From assembly GCA_030435675.1 (NCBI GenBank), contig CM059625.1, positions 7,192,001 to 7,256,000 of the forward strand: a stretch of DNA of 64,000 nucleotides. Direction: 5' to 3'. Source of the stretch: Steinernema hermaphroditum (lineage: Eukaryota > Nematoda > Chromadorea > Rhabditida > Steinernematidae). A model generated the notes under the pieces. That model saw nothing but the letters and a program-made list of their open reading frames with translations, did not search any database and was not told the DNA's origin. The stretch's first letter is position 1. The number at the start of each line of letters is the position of its first letter. Shown in pieces: positions 1-24,570 of the stretch. The position numbers were made by a program, and so were the translations under genes.

Positions 1-13369
<13,369 letters not shown>

Positions 13370-13527
13370 AAATGCGCGCCTCCCTTTCCTTCCTTGATGA
13401 TAGTTGTAATTTCGCATGTTATCCTATAAACTGTGCCACCGAACCCCAGTGCGTAATTATGAATCAAACACCAAATATACATGAACAAAGTTAAATCCAA
13501 GTTTATCAAATAGTGAAAAAGATCTTA

Positions 13528-13533
13528 AATAAA
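13528..13533 (+). other. Poly(A) signal AATAAA for the copine gene
   Basis: AATAAA lies 159 bases past the copine-gene stop and just before the stop codon of the convergent SF3A1 gene. The two 3' untranslated regions probably overlap. Confidence 0.5.
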
Positions 13534-13560
13534 TCGAAGACGCAACAATACTCATACAAT

Positions 13561-16028
13561 CTATCGCTTTCGTCCTCCTCGCTCTTTGAGTTGTAGCTGT
13601 ACGATGCTTTGGTTTCGCATGTTGTAGAACGCTAACGATGCGGCGTCTTTTAAGAAGAAACCCTAAAAATCCTGCTATAGGGTGGCTGACAACAACGGAA
13701 CTCACATCAGAAATGAGCTTAATCTTGGAGCTGGGCACTTCTGTCTGATCCTGAATTTTATTCTTCAGCGATGATACCTAAATGCTCAGCAATTATCTTC
13801 GAACCTGAGAAACACACATACCGTATCGGCCACATCAATCTTAATGTACAGCGCATTCCCCGTCAGCTTCCAGTCAGAGCTCACCGGTGTCTGGATCTGT
13901 ATGACGATAGGGCCGTTAACCTTGCTCAGCCACAATTGTTCAGGCTCCAGCTCGGTCTCCAGGCGAGCACGCTTTGATGACGGTCCTTCATCTTGCACGA
14001 ACGAAGGAGCAGATCTGTTCATCATACCCATGGGCGCAACTTGATTGAGTGGAACAGCCATTGGAAGCCTCGGAGGTGCCACACCAACGAAACCGCCGCC
14101 GACCATAGCAGGATCATACATTGGTGGTGGTGGTGGTTTGTGCTGAGGAGCAACTGGCATAGCTGGTGGAGGAGGTCGGTGGTGAGGAGCCACCGGTAGT
14201 GGTGGAGGAAGCATCTGCTGGTGACTACGGTCGTATCCGTGCTGTCTGTGGATCTCGTTAATTTGCTGATCAATGCTAACTGATTGTTGCGCAGCACGAG
14301 TTGTGGCATCGATCGTGGACGCCTGTCCGTCCCAGATGGTTCGAGGATCTGGTCCGCGGCGCGTCTCCTCTTCTCCAAGTTTCTTTCCAATTGCAGTTTG
14401 TTCAGCACCTTGAGCACCGACTCCGAAGATGTCAGTTCGACGTTCGGCAAGACGAGAAATATTTCGACCAATTTCTCCACCCTGTGCATATACGGGTTCA
14501 TCAATCATACGTTCCTGCTGTTCCCTGCAAAACATGAATGAAAATTGTGTAAAATGTAAATAAAAAATACCGCTCTCGTTGCTCCTTATACTGCGTCGTT
14601 ACAGTGTTGTACCGTACATGCTCCTGCAACTTATCAGCTGGAATTCTTTCATCGGTAAGAGGTGAAATAAGCCATTTCTCAGCCGGTCCTTTTCCAGGGA
14701 GAGGGCGATCTTGAAGAGCGTATGTAAAATACAAATAATTGAACATTACTTACCTCTCTTCGGATCATAGTCTTTGATAACTACCGTGTTTGCGCTAGGA
14801 GCTGCAGGCATGGGCTGTGTGACCTCAAATACCGAGCGCTGCTCATTTCTAACACGACCTTCCGAAGGCTTTGCAATGGATGTATCTTCTCTTGTCGGTC
14901 GCTCCACCTCCTCTTCAGAATCAGAATCCATATCCATTGCAACTGCCTGCTGCGCTGCCTTTGCTGCTTCCTGGTGTGCTTGCATTAAGATGCGAGCTCC
15001 AACATCTTTTTTATTGCACATAGGTGGCAAAGAAGCTGAAGTATGCTCATGTTTCTAACTTCTAATAGCATAAAACCTACCGGTCTCATTGGGAACAAAG
15101 TCAACGGTCTGAACTACGACAAAATCGTGCCAATCAATTTGGCTGTAAGCGAGCCTCTCTTTCTCTTGCTCTTGTTCCAACTTGTCTTTCATCATCTTCT
15201 GGTGCTTTTCCCAACCGACACGATACCGGATTTCACTCAAAAGCGTATCATAATCGCGCGCAGCCCTCAAATTATCCATGAGAGTTCGAGATGTAAGAAT
15301 AATCTAAAGAAGTTTGCTTAAACACACTTCAATAAGTTACGAAATCTGTTACTTTTGAATACTGTTCCACAAGCTTAGAGAAGTACGTAAAGTTGCTGTG
15401 TTGGGGCTTCAAAAAATCGAACTGGTAATTCCTCATTTCCCTGTTCATCAGCTGAGTTAGAAACTGCCGACCGTTTCGAGCAACAAACAACGCTGTAAGC
15501 TTGATGAGGTCACTAAACTAAGTTTGTTAGATACGTACACACGTGGTAAACTCACAGATCAAAAGCGTTGACAGACGACGGTTCGGCGCAGTATTCAAAA
15601 GGTGGCGGTGGGTCGCGAGGAACAAACTCAGCTTGCTTGTAGTGTTCAAAAACAGCCTTCGGAATTTGCGTTGAAGGTGCAACCAGCGGTGCACCCGGTG
15701 CAGATCCGCCAGCGTTCTTAAGCAACTGAACCTTGCTGCGGTAATAAGCATGGTATGGGTCTGACGGCTGGAGAAAGCTGAATCTTGCATTGTTCGCTTC
15801 CTTCTCGCGAATTTTGTTTTCAAACTCGACGCCATTCCGGGCAACAAAGGAAGCCGTCTTGTCGACAATTGCTTAAGCAATTGTACTATTAGAGTACATC
15901 GATAAGAATAAGTACTTACTTCTGATATCCGGTGGAGGGCATATCACACCATCCATCTGTCGATCCATGAGTGAGGGCTCATTGTTCATTGAGTCCTCCT
16001 CACGGGTTGATACAACAATCGGCGCCAT
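13561..16028 (-). CDS. prp-21: Splicing factor 3A subunit 1 (SF3A1/PRP-21)
   Basis: SF3A1 is a U2 snRNP component needed for pre-spliceosome assembly in the nucleus. The spliced model has nine exons and about 690 residues, starting at the ATG at 16028 (MAPIVVSTREEDS). Two SURP modules are visible: IVDKTASFVARNG (exon 2) and LTALFVARNGRQF (exon 3). They are followed by a lysine/glutamate-rich helical segment, an acidic DMDSDSEEE stretch, a proline-rich linker of PPPP runs, and a basic SSKRAR motif. The end is a ubiquitin-like domain, assembled across two short introns and finishing LKERGGRKR-stop, the family's typical GGRKK-type tail. Length and domain order match the family. The gene is head-to-head with cyk-4 and tail-to-tail with the copine gene. 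Confidence 0.95.
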
Positions 16029-17015
16029 ATCTACTGTAATACGTATGTTGAATTAAGCGAAAATCGACAGAGTACATATAAATGGTATGAAACGGAATGC
16101 GATGCAAAGTCGCAATTCCAAACGAAGAAATATTGACTATTTACGAAAAAATATAGATTGTGAGCGCGCGGATCCAGACACTTACCGCAGTGTGAGTTAT
16201 ATTGGTTAGCACAAATCTTAGAATGACTGTATACTTGCTGCGGACGCATGCTTTTCGTGTTAAGACCGCGGTGGTATTTTTGGCTTTCAAGTTTGCGATA
16301 AAAAAAGAAGATTTGCGTTTTTTTCCTGGGCAACACATAAACAAAGCATAGCAACAGCTATTGTTCGTCGACCAGACATTTTTTCGAAAACGCAAGGCCC
16401 TGCAACATCTGTTTTTTACCCCTCTGTCAACATAAGAATAATTTAGAATCGAAAATTCGCTTTTCACTGCGTTAAAAATGATTGTCTCGGGCTTGTCTTA
16501 AGTAATGTGATGAAAAGTGAATCCAGCTGTTCAATTCGGTAAAACAAATCTACGCAAACAAATATTCTCCATCTCAAAATTATCTTCCGAAATCGTTAGG
16601 AGCGACCGTAAAATTTTTGAGCACGTCGTTGCGGGACTTACGGAGATTTCAAGATTTCAAAATTATTTCGCTTTGCGCTGCAGCGCAATAGTATGCCGAA
16701 CGTGCGAAATAATTTCTACGGCTTGGTCAAACGGAGCATGGTTTTCATCCACACCGCCAAACAATCTTAAAACAGATCACACTTGCTTGAATTCAGGGTA
16801 TTCCTGTGAAGAGACCAGAATTGTAGTTCAAAAATGTCCGGGAGATAGGCGAATTCAATTTCTTGGTGCGCGAGTGTCGGCCGAGGAATGTTTCCAGAAA
16901 TTTCTGAACCAATGCTGCCATATAATCTTCATCGCGCTTTTTTTCGTCGTTGAACAGTTTTTCACAACGAATTAATTGCTACGATTGTTTCAGTAATTAA
17001 TTATTCCTCTGCGCG
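16029..17015. promoter_or_regulatory. Shared divergent promoter region of SF3A1 and cyk-4
   Basis: This 987-bp gap separates two head-to-head start codons. It contains a nested palindrome (16660-16715) and a 459-base open frame (16517-16975, +) that begins with GTG, has no family resemblance and is probably chance. No TATA box is obvious. The last bases before cyk-4 contain TTTCAG and TTATTCC, which could serve as a trans-splice acceptor region. Confidence 0.5.
16660..16715. repeat. Nested inverted repeat
   Basis: Outer arms AAATTATTTCGC (16660-16671) and GCGAAATAATTT (16704-16715) are perfect reverse complements. The spacer holds a second perfect 16-bp palindrome, TTGCGCTGCAGCGCAA (16673-16688). 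Confidence 0.85.
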
Positions 17016-19330
17016 ATGGGCCACCAAACATTGTCTGTCGATGCATCTGACTTGTTTCGAATGTTTCAGGATTACCTTGCAGTGCACACGGTTCCCATTG
17101 ACGAATTTCTAAATCTACGTACGGCTTCTTTCCTATTCCAGTGTTTTAAATCCATTTTAGAATTAGAAACTTTGGACTTTCAAGCAGAAATCTTAAGCTT
17201 GATTCGTCAGCAAGAGCATCAAAAAGAATTGCTGACTTGTTTCAAGAAAAAAGTCAGGTGTGTGGGTTGATTTCAATATACCGATAATGCTATTTTTTCA
17301 GAGTAATGAGTGGATATAAAGATCAACTTGGCGATGCGAAGTGCACAATATCCAAATTAATCAATGAAAATCACGGCCTGAGGAGTGAGCTGAACGACTT
17401 GCGGTCGAAGCTTATGGAGCAAAGCAGAACTTTGGTATCGTTCTCCTTGTTAAAGATATACGCAACCAAGTAACTTCACTCATTTAGGCAGAATACCGGT
17501 CATTTTCGAATCTTGTTCCACTCACTGGGCGACCAAGTATGATTGCTGAATCATCAATTGCAGAAGCAGGAAATGAAAATGCTTCGGAGGTTCACAGTAG
17601 TGTCATTGATCAAGCGTATTCGGCAACCAAACGGATTAAAGAACGCATATTGGAAGGAGACGTAAGTAGAGACTGCTTGCACTTTCGAAACATGAAATTA
17701 ACTGTTCAGTTGCGCATGAAGCGTCGGCGTGTATCTGTCAATGCCGTTAAGGATCGGCATTTTAAATTGAAGACTCCACTTCAGCCCATAGATGATGTGC
17801 CTATCGCAGAGGAAGAAGATAAGCAAATATTATACGAGGCATGCAGCAAGAAATCAACCCCTAAATTAAGGCGATCGTTTTCTGAGTCTCGCTTGGTCGA
17901 GGTATGGTTGTGTCCTGTAATAATATGAACCATCTGACTTTGTCATTAGCTTGTTGACAAAAACGCTGATGCCGACGAAGATCAAAAAATCGACAGAGCT
18001 TCAAAGGTAGATGCATTTTCTCCTCGCTACGGGGCTAGTAGTGTTGACGATTTGTAAGCCTTTATTTTGTATCATGGCTTCACCCATTAAAGTTTAGGCG
18101 AGCCAGTGAACCGTCCGCTTCCGATGAAAGTTGCGATGATATTCTGAGCCGCAAGCACAATTTTATTTCTAAGCGGATTTTCTTACGAGATGCATGTGAT
18201 ATCTGTGGAAAGTTATTTAGATTTGGCATAAATGTCTTGAAATGCTCAGGTAGGGTACAATTTGCAGCTTATATAATATGCTCATTTTTTGTATTCACTG
18301 CAGATTGCCGGTTAACCTGTCACTTGTTATGCCGACGGGAAGCTCCACGCCCTTGCGCTCCAAGAAATTTTGGTTCTTCGATAAAATCTGATCGTCGAAG
18401 TGTGCGCCCACGCCTGGCTGATTTTTGTCCGGATTTCTCTCCAATGGTTCCTCATATTGTCATCCATCTTGTTGTTCAAATTGATAGATACCATCTAAGC
18501 ACGCCGAGGTTGTATGAGGCAACCGGGTAATTTCTAATGTCTATTACATTTAATGTCAATTGTTGTTCAGATCCGATGAACAAGTTGGAGAGTTACTTAA
18601 GCAGTTCAGAAACAGCAGGTGTGTTCCAACTATGGATGAGCTTGGCGGTGTGGTTTTAAGTGATTGTCTGAAGAGATTTCTAAGTGAACTGAGGGTAAGT
18701 TGAGTATTTGGACGACATTTGCAACGGTTATTCGTCAAGGATCCATTGATTCCACTTACTTCGTATTCCGAATTTCTCCGTTCATCGAAAAATGAAGATC
18801 AGCTTATCCAGCTGATAGAAGAGCTGCCAGTGCCGAATCGTGAGACGTTGTCTTTTCTCTGTCAACATTGGCAGCGGGTGTCGGAATGCTCTCAGGTTTG
18901 TGATATTTCTTCATGATCGTTTACATTTTTTTTACAGGTGAATGAGATGGACTTGGCCAAATTAGCATCTTGTGTTGGGCCCGTAGTCTTTGGTGCAAAC
19001 CTCTTGCCGAATGCACTGTCCTCCGGTGAGGATAAAACCTGCTTCGACGCCATGAGGGCCATTCTTGCATTACCGATGAACACATGGGTTCACTTGGCTA
19101 CAGTAACTCAGAATACCACTCGAGGGTCTTGCACTCCCAGTCAACGTACTCCAATGCGCTCAAATGTTTGTGCCAAAAAAGGGGAAGAATTTGACGAACT
19201 ATTAATTTTAGGTCCGACCTTCAATCAACGGTACTCCTGCTGGTCCGTCACGGATTACGGTCAAACCTGGTCAACCAAAGTGGAAGAACTGATATTTTTA
19301 CATATGTCAAAAACTGAGTATTGGTCGTAA
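17016..19330 (+). CDS. cyk-4: CYK-4 / MgcRacGAP (centralspindlin RhoGAP subunit)
   Basis: CYK-4 pairs with the kinesin ZEN-4 to form centralspindlin, which bundles the spindle midzone and directs Rho activity in cytokinesis. The model has ten exons and about 630 residues. It shows an N-terminal helical/coiled-coil segment (exons 1-3) and a low-complexity basic linker. A C1 domain follows, beginning HNFISKRIF with C-x2-C, C-x2-C, H and C ligands (exons 6-7, e.g. ACDICGKLF and CSDCRLTCH). A RhoGAP domain runs from FCPDFSPMVPHIVIH to the end. The start at 17016 gives MGHQTLSVDASD, and the stop is 19328-19330. The GAP domain aligns without gaps to family members around GLYRxSG, but this protein reads RLYEATG, so the arginine finger is glutamate. 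The conserved asparagine of the NLA motif is lysine (MDLAKLA). Orthology is well supported; GAP catalysis is doubtful. Confidence 0.9.
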
Positions 19331-21376
19331 TTGGAAAACTTATAGCTTATGAAGCTTTATGTTTTCAGGAGCATTTGTATTTAGTAGTACATGTATTTAT
19401 TCCGAAAAGTGTGCAAGTTTTCTTACTGCCTTTTGGTCACCGTCTTCTTTGAATCAGAGAGAACATTGCACTTGAGCGCTCTGGATTGCCAGGGTCTGGT
19501 TGTGCATGAACACCAATTTTGGTGCTTGTGAGTATTTATCAAGTTTCATCGGCAGTACAGGTTGTGAAGATCGTATCAGCTCGGATTCGTTCACGCTGCT
19601 TTATTTTCATTTGTCGTCTTTTATCAGTACCTTAAGTCAGTGCCTGCTGCTCTAGTCACCCGTTCTGAATGGGCGCACCAGGGGTCTTTCTGCTGCATAA
19701 GACAGCGTTGAAATGTTTTTGATTTGACGGGTGGAATATCAGATGTGCGCGACGTGATGGATAACGCGCGCGACTTGGATGGCCTTTAACGACATGTAAA
19801 ACGACGTTGCAGTTGAGCGAATTAATGTTTCCTTTTGTTCGCTGTGGCCGTGCGTATTTCTCAAAAGAAATCTCAGCGTGCTTCGTGTGTGTGTAAAGAA
19901 TTGAGTAAGAAGTAGTCGTTGGATAGGCACTTGGAATAGGTAAAATGATATTCACTGGCCGGGCTCGATTTTGAGTGGATTCATATTTATATTTTTTTTC
20001 ACTATATGCTTTGTATGCTAGCTAAAAATTATGTTGCATCTTCTTTGAATGTTTCATGTTAGCATCTTATTGGCAGCTTGGATATGAGCATTGTTAAGTA
20101 TAAGTTGAATACCAGCGCTGAGTGGACAGATTCCACGGACACTCTGACCTTTAAGTGGAGCGCTCACGAACTGTCGGTAAAACGATATGATGAGAGCCGG
20201 AATTTAATCGTGAAATGTCTTCGCCTCTTTAGGCGTCAAGTGCCCGTTTCTCGGAGAGTACAAAAAGTAAGTCGGAGGTGAATGACTTTTTCGCCTGCAT
20301 ATCATCTATAAATTCGGAGGGGAGAGTCACTTTGATATTCGACTCGCTTCACTCACTCGTCTTCTCTTGTACGGTTGGCAACTTGTTTCACGCAAAAGTG
20401 CAATAGTTGAGTTGTGCGACTTTGCTTAAGGCGATCTAATGACTCGCTGAAGTGTGCTCAGCCGCCGAAATCATGAGCTTAAAAGCAACACTCTGAATGC
20501 GAACGAGGGTCTCTCTGCGTATTCGCCTTAATTGTTTACCAGTGATCATGAAGATCGATTGGGTTCAGGGCTGACTTGACGTGATCGCAGCAATTATTTC
20601 TAATTTTCGGCTCATTGTCAAGTCAAGACGGATTGCAGGAGTTACCCTTAATTGACTCGTTGTGCTGTCACCGACAAATGTCACCTGCATTGCGCCATCC
20701 TCCATGGTATAATTGCTGGGTATTTGCTCTCGCTCCTTCCTCGGTGAAGACATACACTCATGTGATCTGCTGCTGGACGGTCGCTTTCCGGTCTCCTTCC
20801 GCAGTTCACTTATACCTCAGCTCCAACTTCCCTTCATGGTTCTTTCGTTCGACACGAAAACAAGTCGCCCCACTACGTCTTCCCGCTTTTGACTTCTGCA
20901 TTTTTGACCGCCGCTATAACATTTTCTAAAATTCAGCTAGACTTTGTTCGAACGAATTACCGTTCTTTTGTTTGCTCTTCAATTGTAGCGAGCGTTGTTT
21001 TGAAGAAGTGCCCGCTCGATTCGATTCTAGCCACTTCAAAGCTGTACCGCTTCGATCGTTGACTCTGCTCTCACGTATATCGGGTGCGTTCATCCCTCTT
21101 TCCCGCAACCTCACGATCACCTTCGTGTCATTAGTTCTGATCACTTCCGCGGCCATAAAGGTTTCGTACCTCACATACATTTTGGTTTATTTTGATTTTT
21201 ATTTTTTTTCTTTTTTAACGCATCTTGTTTCATCGTTCTTTTCTCAAACATACTTTCAAATTAGTCATTTTGAATTTCGCATACTGCTTGCGGGAAACAA
21301 AATTTGATTCATTAAGCATACTGTATATTTTTTTCAGACGATTATTCTTGGACTTGGAGTTGGCGAAACGGAGGCC
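19331..21376. other. Intergenic region between cyk-4 and neprilysin
   Basis: No convincing gene. A short frame (ATG 20084, + strand, about 65 codons) ends near a GTAAG and could be a 5' exon, but it resembles nothing I know. TATAAA at 20307-20312 is followed by GC-richer sequence and may mark the neprilysin promoter. A pyrimidine-rich acceptor TTTTTTCAG at 21337 precedes the neprilysin ATG by 40 bases, consistent with cis- or trans-splicing into the 5' untranslated region. Confidence 0.5.
20307..20312 (+). promoter_or_regulatory. Candidate TATA box upstream of neprilysin
   Basis: TATAAA sits in ATCTATAAATTCGG about 1.07 kb before the protease start codon. It is a single motif in a region without other evidence, so the assignment is tentative. 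Confidence 0.25.
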
Positions 21377-23996
21377 ATGGAACGATTTGCTATACCACTG
21401 CTCTTCGTATCGCTGCTTGCGGCAGCTGAAGGCCTTTCCGTTGCGCCAAAGAGAGCTCTCTTCACTCCAGGAGACGTCCAGGTGGGCACAAGCCCGGGCT
21501 TCCAGAAGGCCGCCGCTCATTTCTTGTCCTCGGTCAACATGAGCGTCAATCCCTGTGACGACTTCTTTGAGTTCGCATGCGGCAAATGGATCGCGAATAA
21601 CCCAATCCCAGACGACCTCACTGGTTATGGTCATTTCCATGCTCTTCGAGAGAAGGTTTCAGCAGAAATGAAGGGTGCGCTTGTTGTTTTGTTGTTTCAG
21701 GTTTCATTATGTTGTTTAGATCTTTATGAAAGCTCAGTAACATCGTCATCTTCGGCTATTAATAAGGTCAAGCAGATATATCGCGCTTGCATGGATACAG
21801 AACGGTTGGACAAGGCGAGGAGTTCCGAGCTGTTACAAGAACTAAAGGCAAGAATGTCCTGTTGTTCTTATGTCCTGTCGTCTTTTTAGAACTTCGGTTA
21901 CTGGCCCATTGTGCACGGAGCGCATTGGTCACGCGAAGACTTCGACCTCACGGAACTACTAATCAACATAGGCCAATCACGGGCAATGGATGTCTTCATT
22001 GACATTTATGTGTCCCCAGACCAAAAGAATGTCACACGCCGAATGTTACATGTAAGTTAGCGTGCTTTGTCTTGTTGCATAACAACCTCATTACAGGTTG
22101 ACCAAGGCAACCTCGGTCTCGGAAGTGGTTCACGAGAATATTATCTTAATGACACCCGCTACGGGAAGCAGATGAAAGCTTACGAAGACTACATGATTGC
22201 CAAGATCCGCCTTGTTGTCGAAGATGCCGGTGTCAATCGAACTTTGGGACAAATCAAATCTGACGTAAATGAAATCTTAACGTTTGAAAGAAACTTGGCA
22301 AAAACTCTTGTGCCTGAAGAAGATCGTCGCAATTTCTCCAAAATGTACAACATCAGAAAGCTTGGCGATCTCGACACACTTATGCCGATCGTAAGCTTTT
22401 GAATGTGCGAATATTTCTATCGTTTAATGCTTAGATTAATTGGGACAAATATTTCCGTTCATTGATTCCATTTGAAATGCATGACTATCTCAACTCCAAT
22501 CCTGATATCGTTATCAACGAAATCGATTTCCTGGAGAAGCTTACCGCTCTCCTGCAGTCGACTGATCCTCGAGTCATCACGAACTATGTTCTGTGGCGCT
22601 ACACTGGTTCTTGGTCTTTCCAACTCGATGAGCGTTTCGATAATGCTCAGCAGGTACGGTTCGGGTAGCATGAAAAGGGTCGAAACTAATATCCACTGTA
22701 GGACTTTTTGAAAGCACTTTTGGGCAAGAAATCCAAATCTCCTCGATGGAAGGACTGTCAGTCTGCTGCGGGTTCGCGAATGGCTTATGCCAGCGGTGCG
22801 CTTTACGTCCGAGCTCATTTCGACAAGGCCGACAAGGACGCGGCACTCGCGATGATCGACGATCTTCACGGAGCTTTCCGGGAACTCGTTTTGACCAATA
22901 ACTGGATGGAAGACAAAACACGCGATATAGCTCTAGAGAAGGCAAAAGAAATGCAAAGTTTGATCGGTTTTCCGGACTTTATCTACAACGACACTGCCCT
23001 TGATGAGTACTATGCGAAGGTAGAACTCGTACCAAGATGACGCGCATAAGTTATGTTTAGCTCCATTTGGAAGCCGATGATAGTTACCCCCAGCTTGTGC
23101 AGAAAGCATCGAAGTGGGCGCAGGAACGGGCATTTGAACGACTTCTTGAACCCGTTGATCGAGCAGAATTCGGCATCAGCTCAGCTGTGGTTAACGCATT
23201 CTACTCGTCATTGAAAAATGGAATAAGTGAGGTTATTGTTCTTTATGTCAGTTGACTATTTGCTTCAGCTTTTCCTGCCGCCATCCTTCAGGCACCCTTC
23301 TTCGACCGTGATTTCCCAAGGTAATTAATTAATTATTTCTTTGGAGAATTATGTGCTGTCCAGAGCTGTAAACTATGCTGGAATTGGAGCCGTCATCGGA
23401 CACGAAATTACCCACGGTTTTGACGACCAGGGAAGTCAATTTGACAAAATCGGAAATCTTCACAATTGGTGGGATCCTGAGACTCAAAAGCGGTTCATGG
23501 ACAGAACAAACTGCATCGTGCAGCAATATTCTGAGTACGAAGTACCCGGAACGGAATTGAAGATCAACGGTAAACTCACCCAGGGCGAAAATATCGCCGA
23601 CAATGGCGGTATCAAGGAGGCTTACAAGGTATGTACAGTGAGCGTGCAGCTCCCGTAATGTTCAACACTTAGGCTTATCGCCGTTTTCTTGACAAGCTTG
23701 GTCATGAAGAGAAACGTCTTCCCGGACTCGAACAGTACAGTAACGAGCAGATCTTCTTTATGAGTTACGCGCAGGTTGGTATTTTGCACAGTGTTGCACA
23801 CCACCTCTGTTAATTTTAGACATGGTGTGGGCATACAAAGCCGGAAGCTTTGATCAGGCAAATCCTTACCGATCCTCATGCGCCTCTACGGTTCCGTGTG
23901 AACGGTGTGGTCATCAACCAGCCCGAATTTGCTCACGCTTTTAATTGCCCCGCCGGATCGAAGATGAATCCTTCGCAACGATGCGTCGTTTGGTAG
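21377..23996 (+). CDS. nep: Neprilysin-like M13 zinc metalloprotease, secreted
   Basis: M13 family enzymes cleave small extracellular peptides such as neuropeptides. The spliced product is about 710 residues. An N-terminal signal peptide (MERFAIPLLFVSLLAAAEG) replaces the usual type II membrane anchor. The M13 N-terminal block reads VNPCDDFFEFACGKW. The catalytic zinc motif is GHEITHGFDDQG (HEITH at 23401-23415), and the third zinc ligand glutamate is in GENIADNGGIKEAY. The C-terminal block INQPEFAHAFNCPAGSKM ends in the family CxxW motif (CVVW, stop 23994-23996). All catalytic residues are present, so it is predicted active. About eleven introns of 40-50 nt are present; the one at 21848-21889 is GC-AG. 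The intron before the HEITH exon (about 23322-23366) removes an in-frame stop-free shadow, and its ends are inferred from homology. The ORF has no transmembrane segment after the signal. Confidence 0.93.
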
Positions 23997-24570
23997 TAGG
24001 TTGTTGAAGTCCAACTGGAATTTCCCTTGTATTGTCTTCTGTACTTCATTGTGAATGTTGTTGTTAGTTCATTCGGTCCGTGGACCAGCTTCGTTTCGAT
24101 GCTATAGACGCTGGATACCCTTCGCTGTACCGAAATCAGCAGAGTTCACCGCCTGCGAAGGTGCATCTAAAGTCGTTAACCTTAATCAGGAGCTTCATCT
24201 TTCATTCACAGTGTCTATCGCCTGTTTGTGTTCCATCAGACAGCAACTGAATTGGAATGTTAATGTTAATATTTCATGATTGTAATAATAAAAGTAGCCG
24301 TTAGGTCAAGACTTGCCCTTTGCACAGCTTGAAGGCACCCGGTTTCAGGGTGGCTGAAGTCGGTTCTTCGAAAAACTCCAAGTTTCCAAGACATAAACAA
24401 AATGACCCCACACGAACTTTTGCTCTTTAGCGCAGGTGCTTTATGCAACTTTTCTTTTTACGGTAATTCAAGTTGTGTTTTTTGTAAGCGAACATATCTC
24501 ACAAACATTACGATCTCTGATGAAAACAATGGTAGCGGGTAAATAATTGTGATATCGAAGAGACGCATCT
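23997..24570. other. Intergenic region between two convergent genes
   Basis: This 574-bp gap separates the neprilysin stop from the 3' end of the RGK-like gene. It holds the neprilysin poly(A) signal. I see no further gene. Confidence 0.6.
24287..24292 (+). other. Poly(A) signal AATAAA for neprilysin
   Basis: AATAAA occurs 290 bases past the neprilysin stop, in an AT-rich stretch just before the convergent GTPase gene's 3' end at 24571. Confidence 0.5.

Noticed and set aside
16517..16975. 459-base open frame in the SF3A1/cyk-4 promoter
   Set aside because: It begins with GTG, has odd composition, no homology and contains the nested palindrome.
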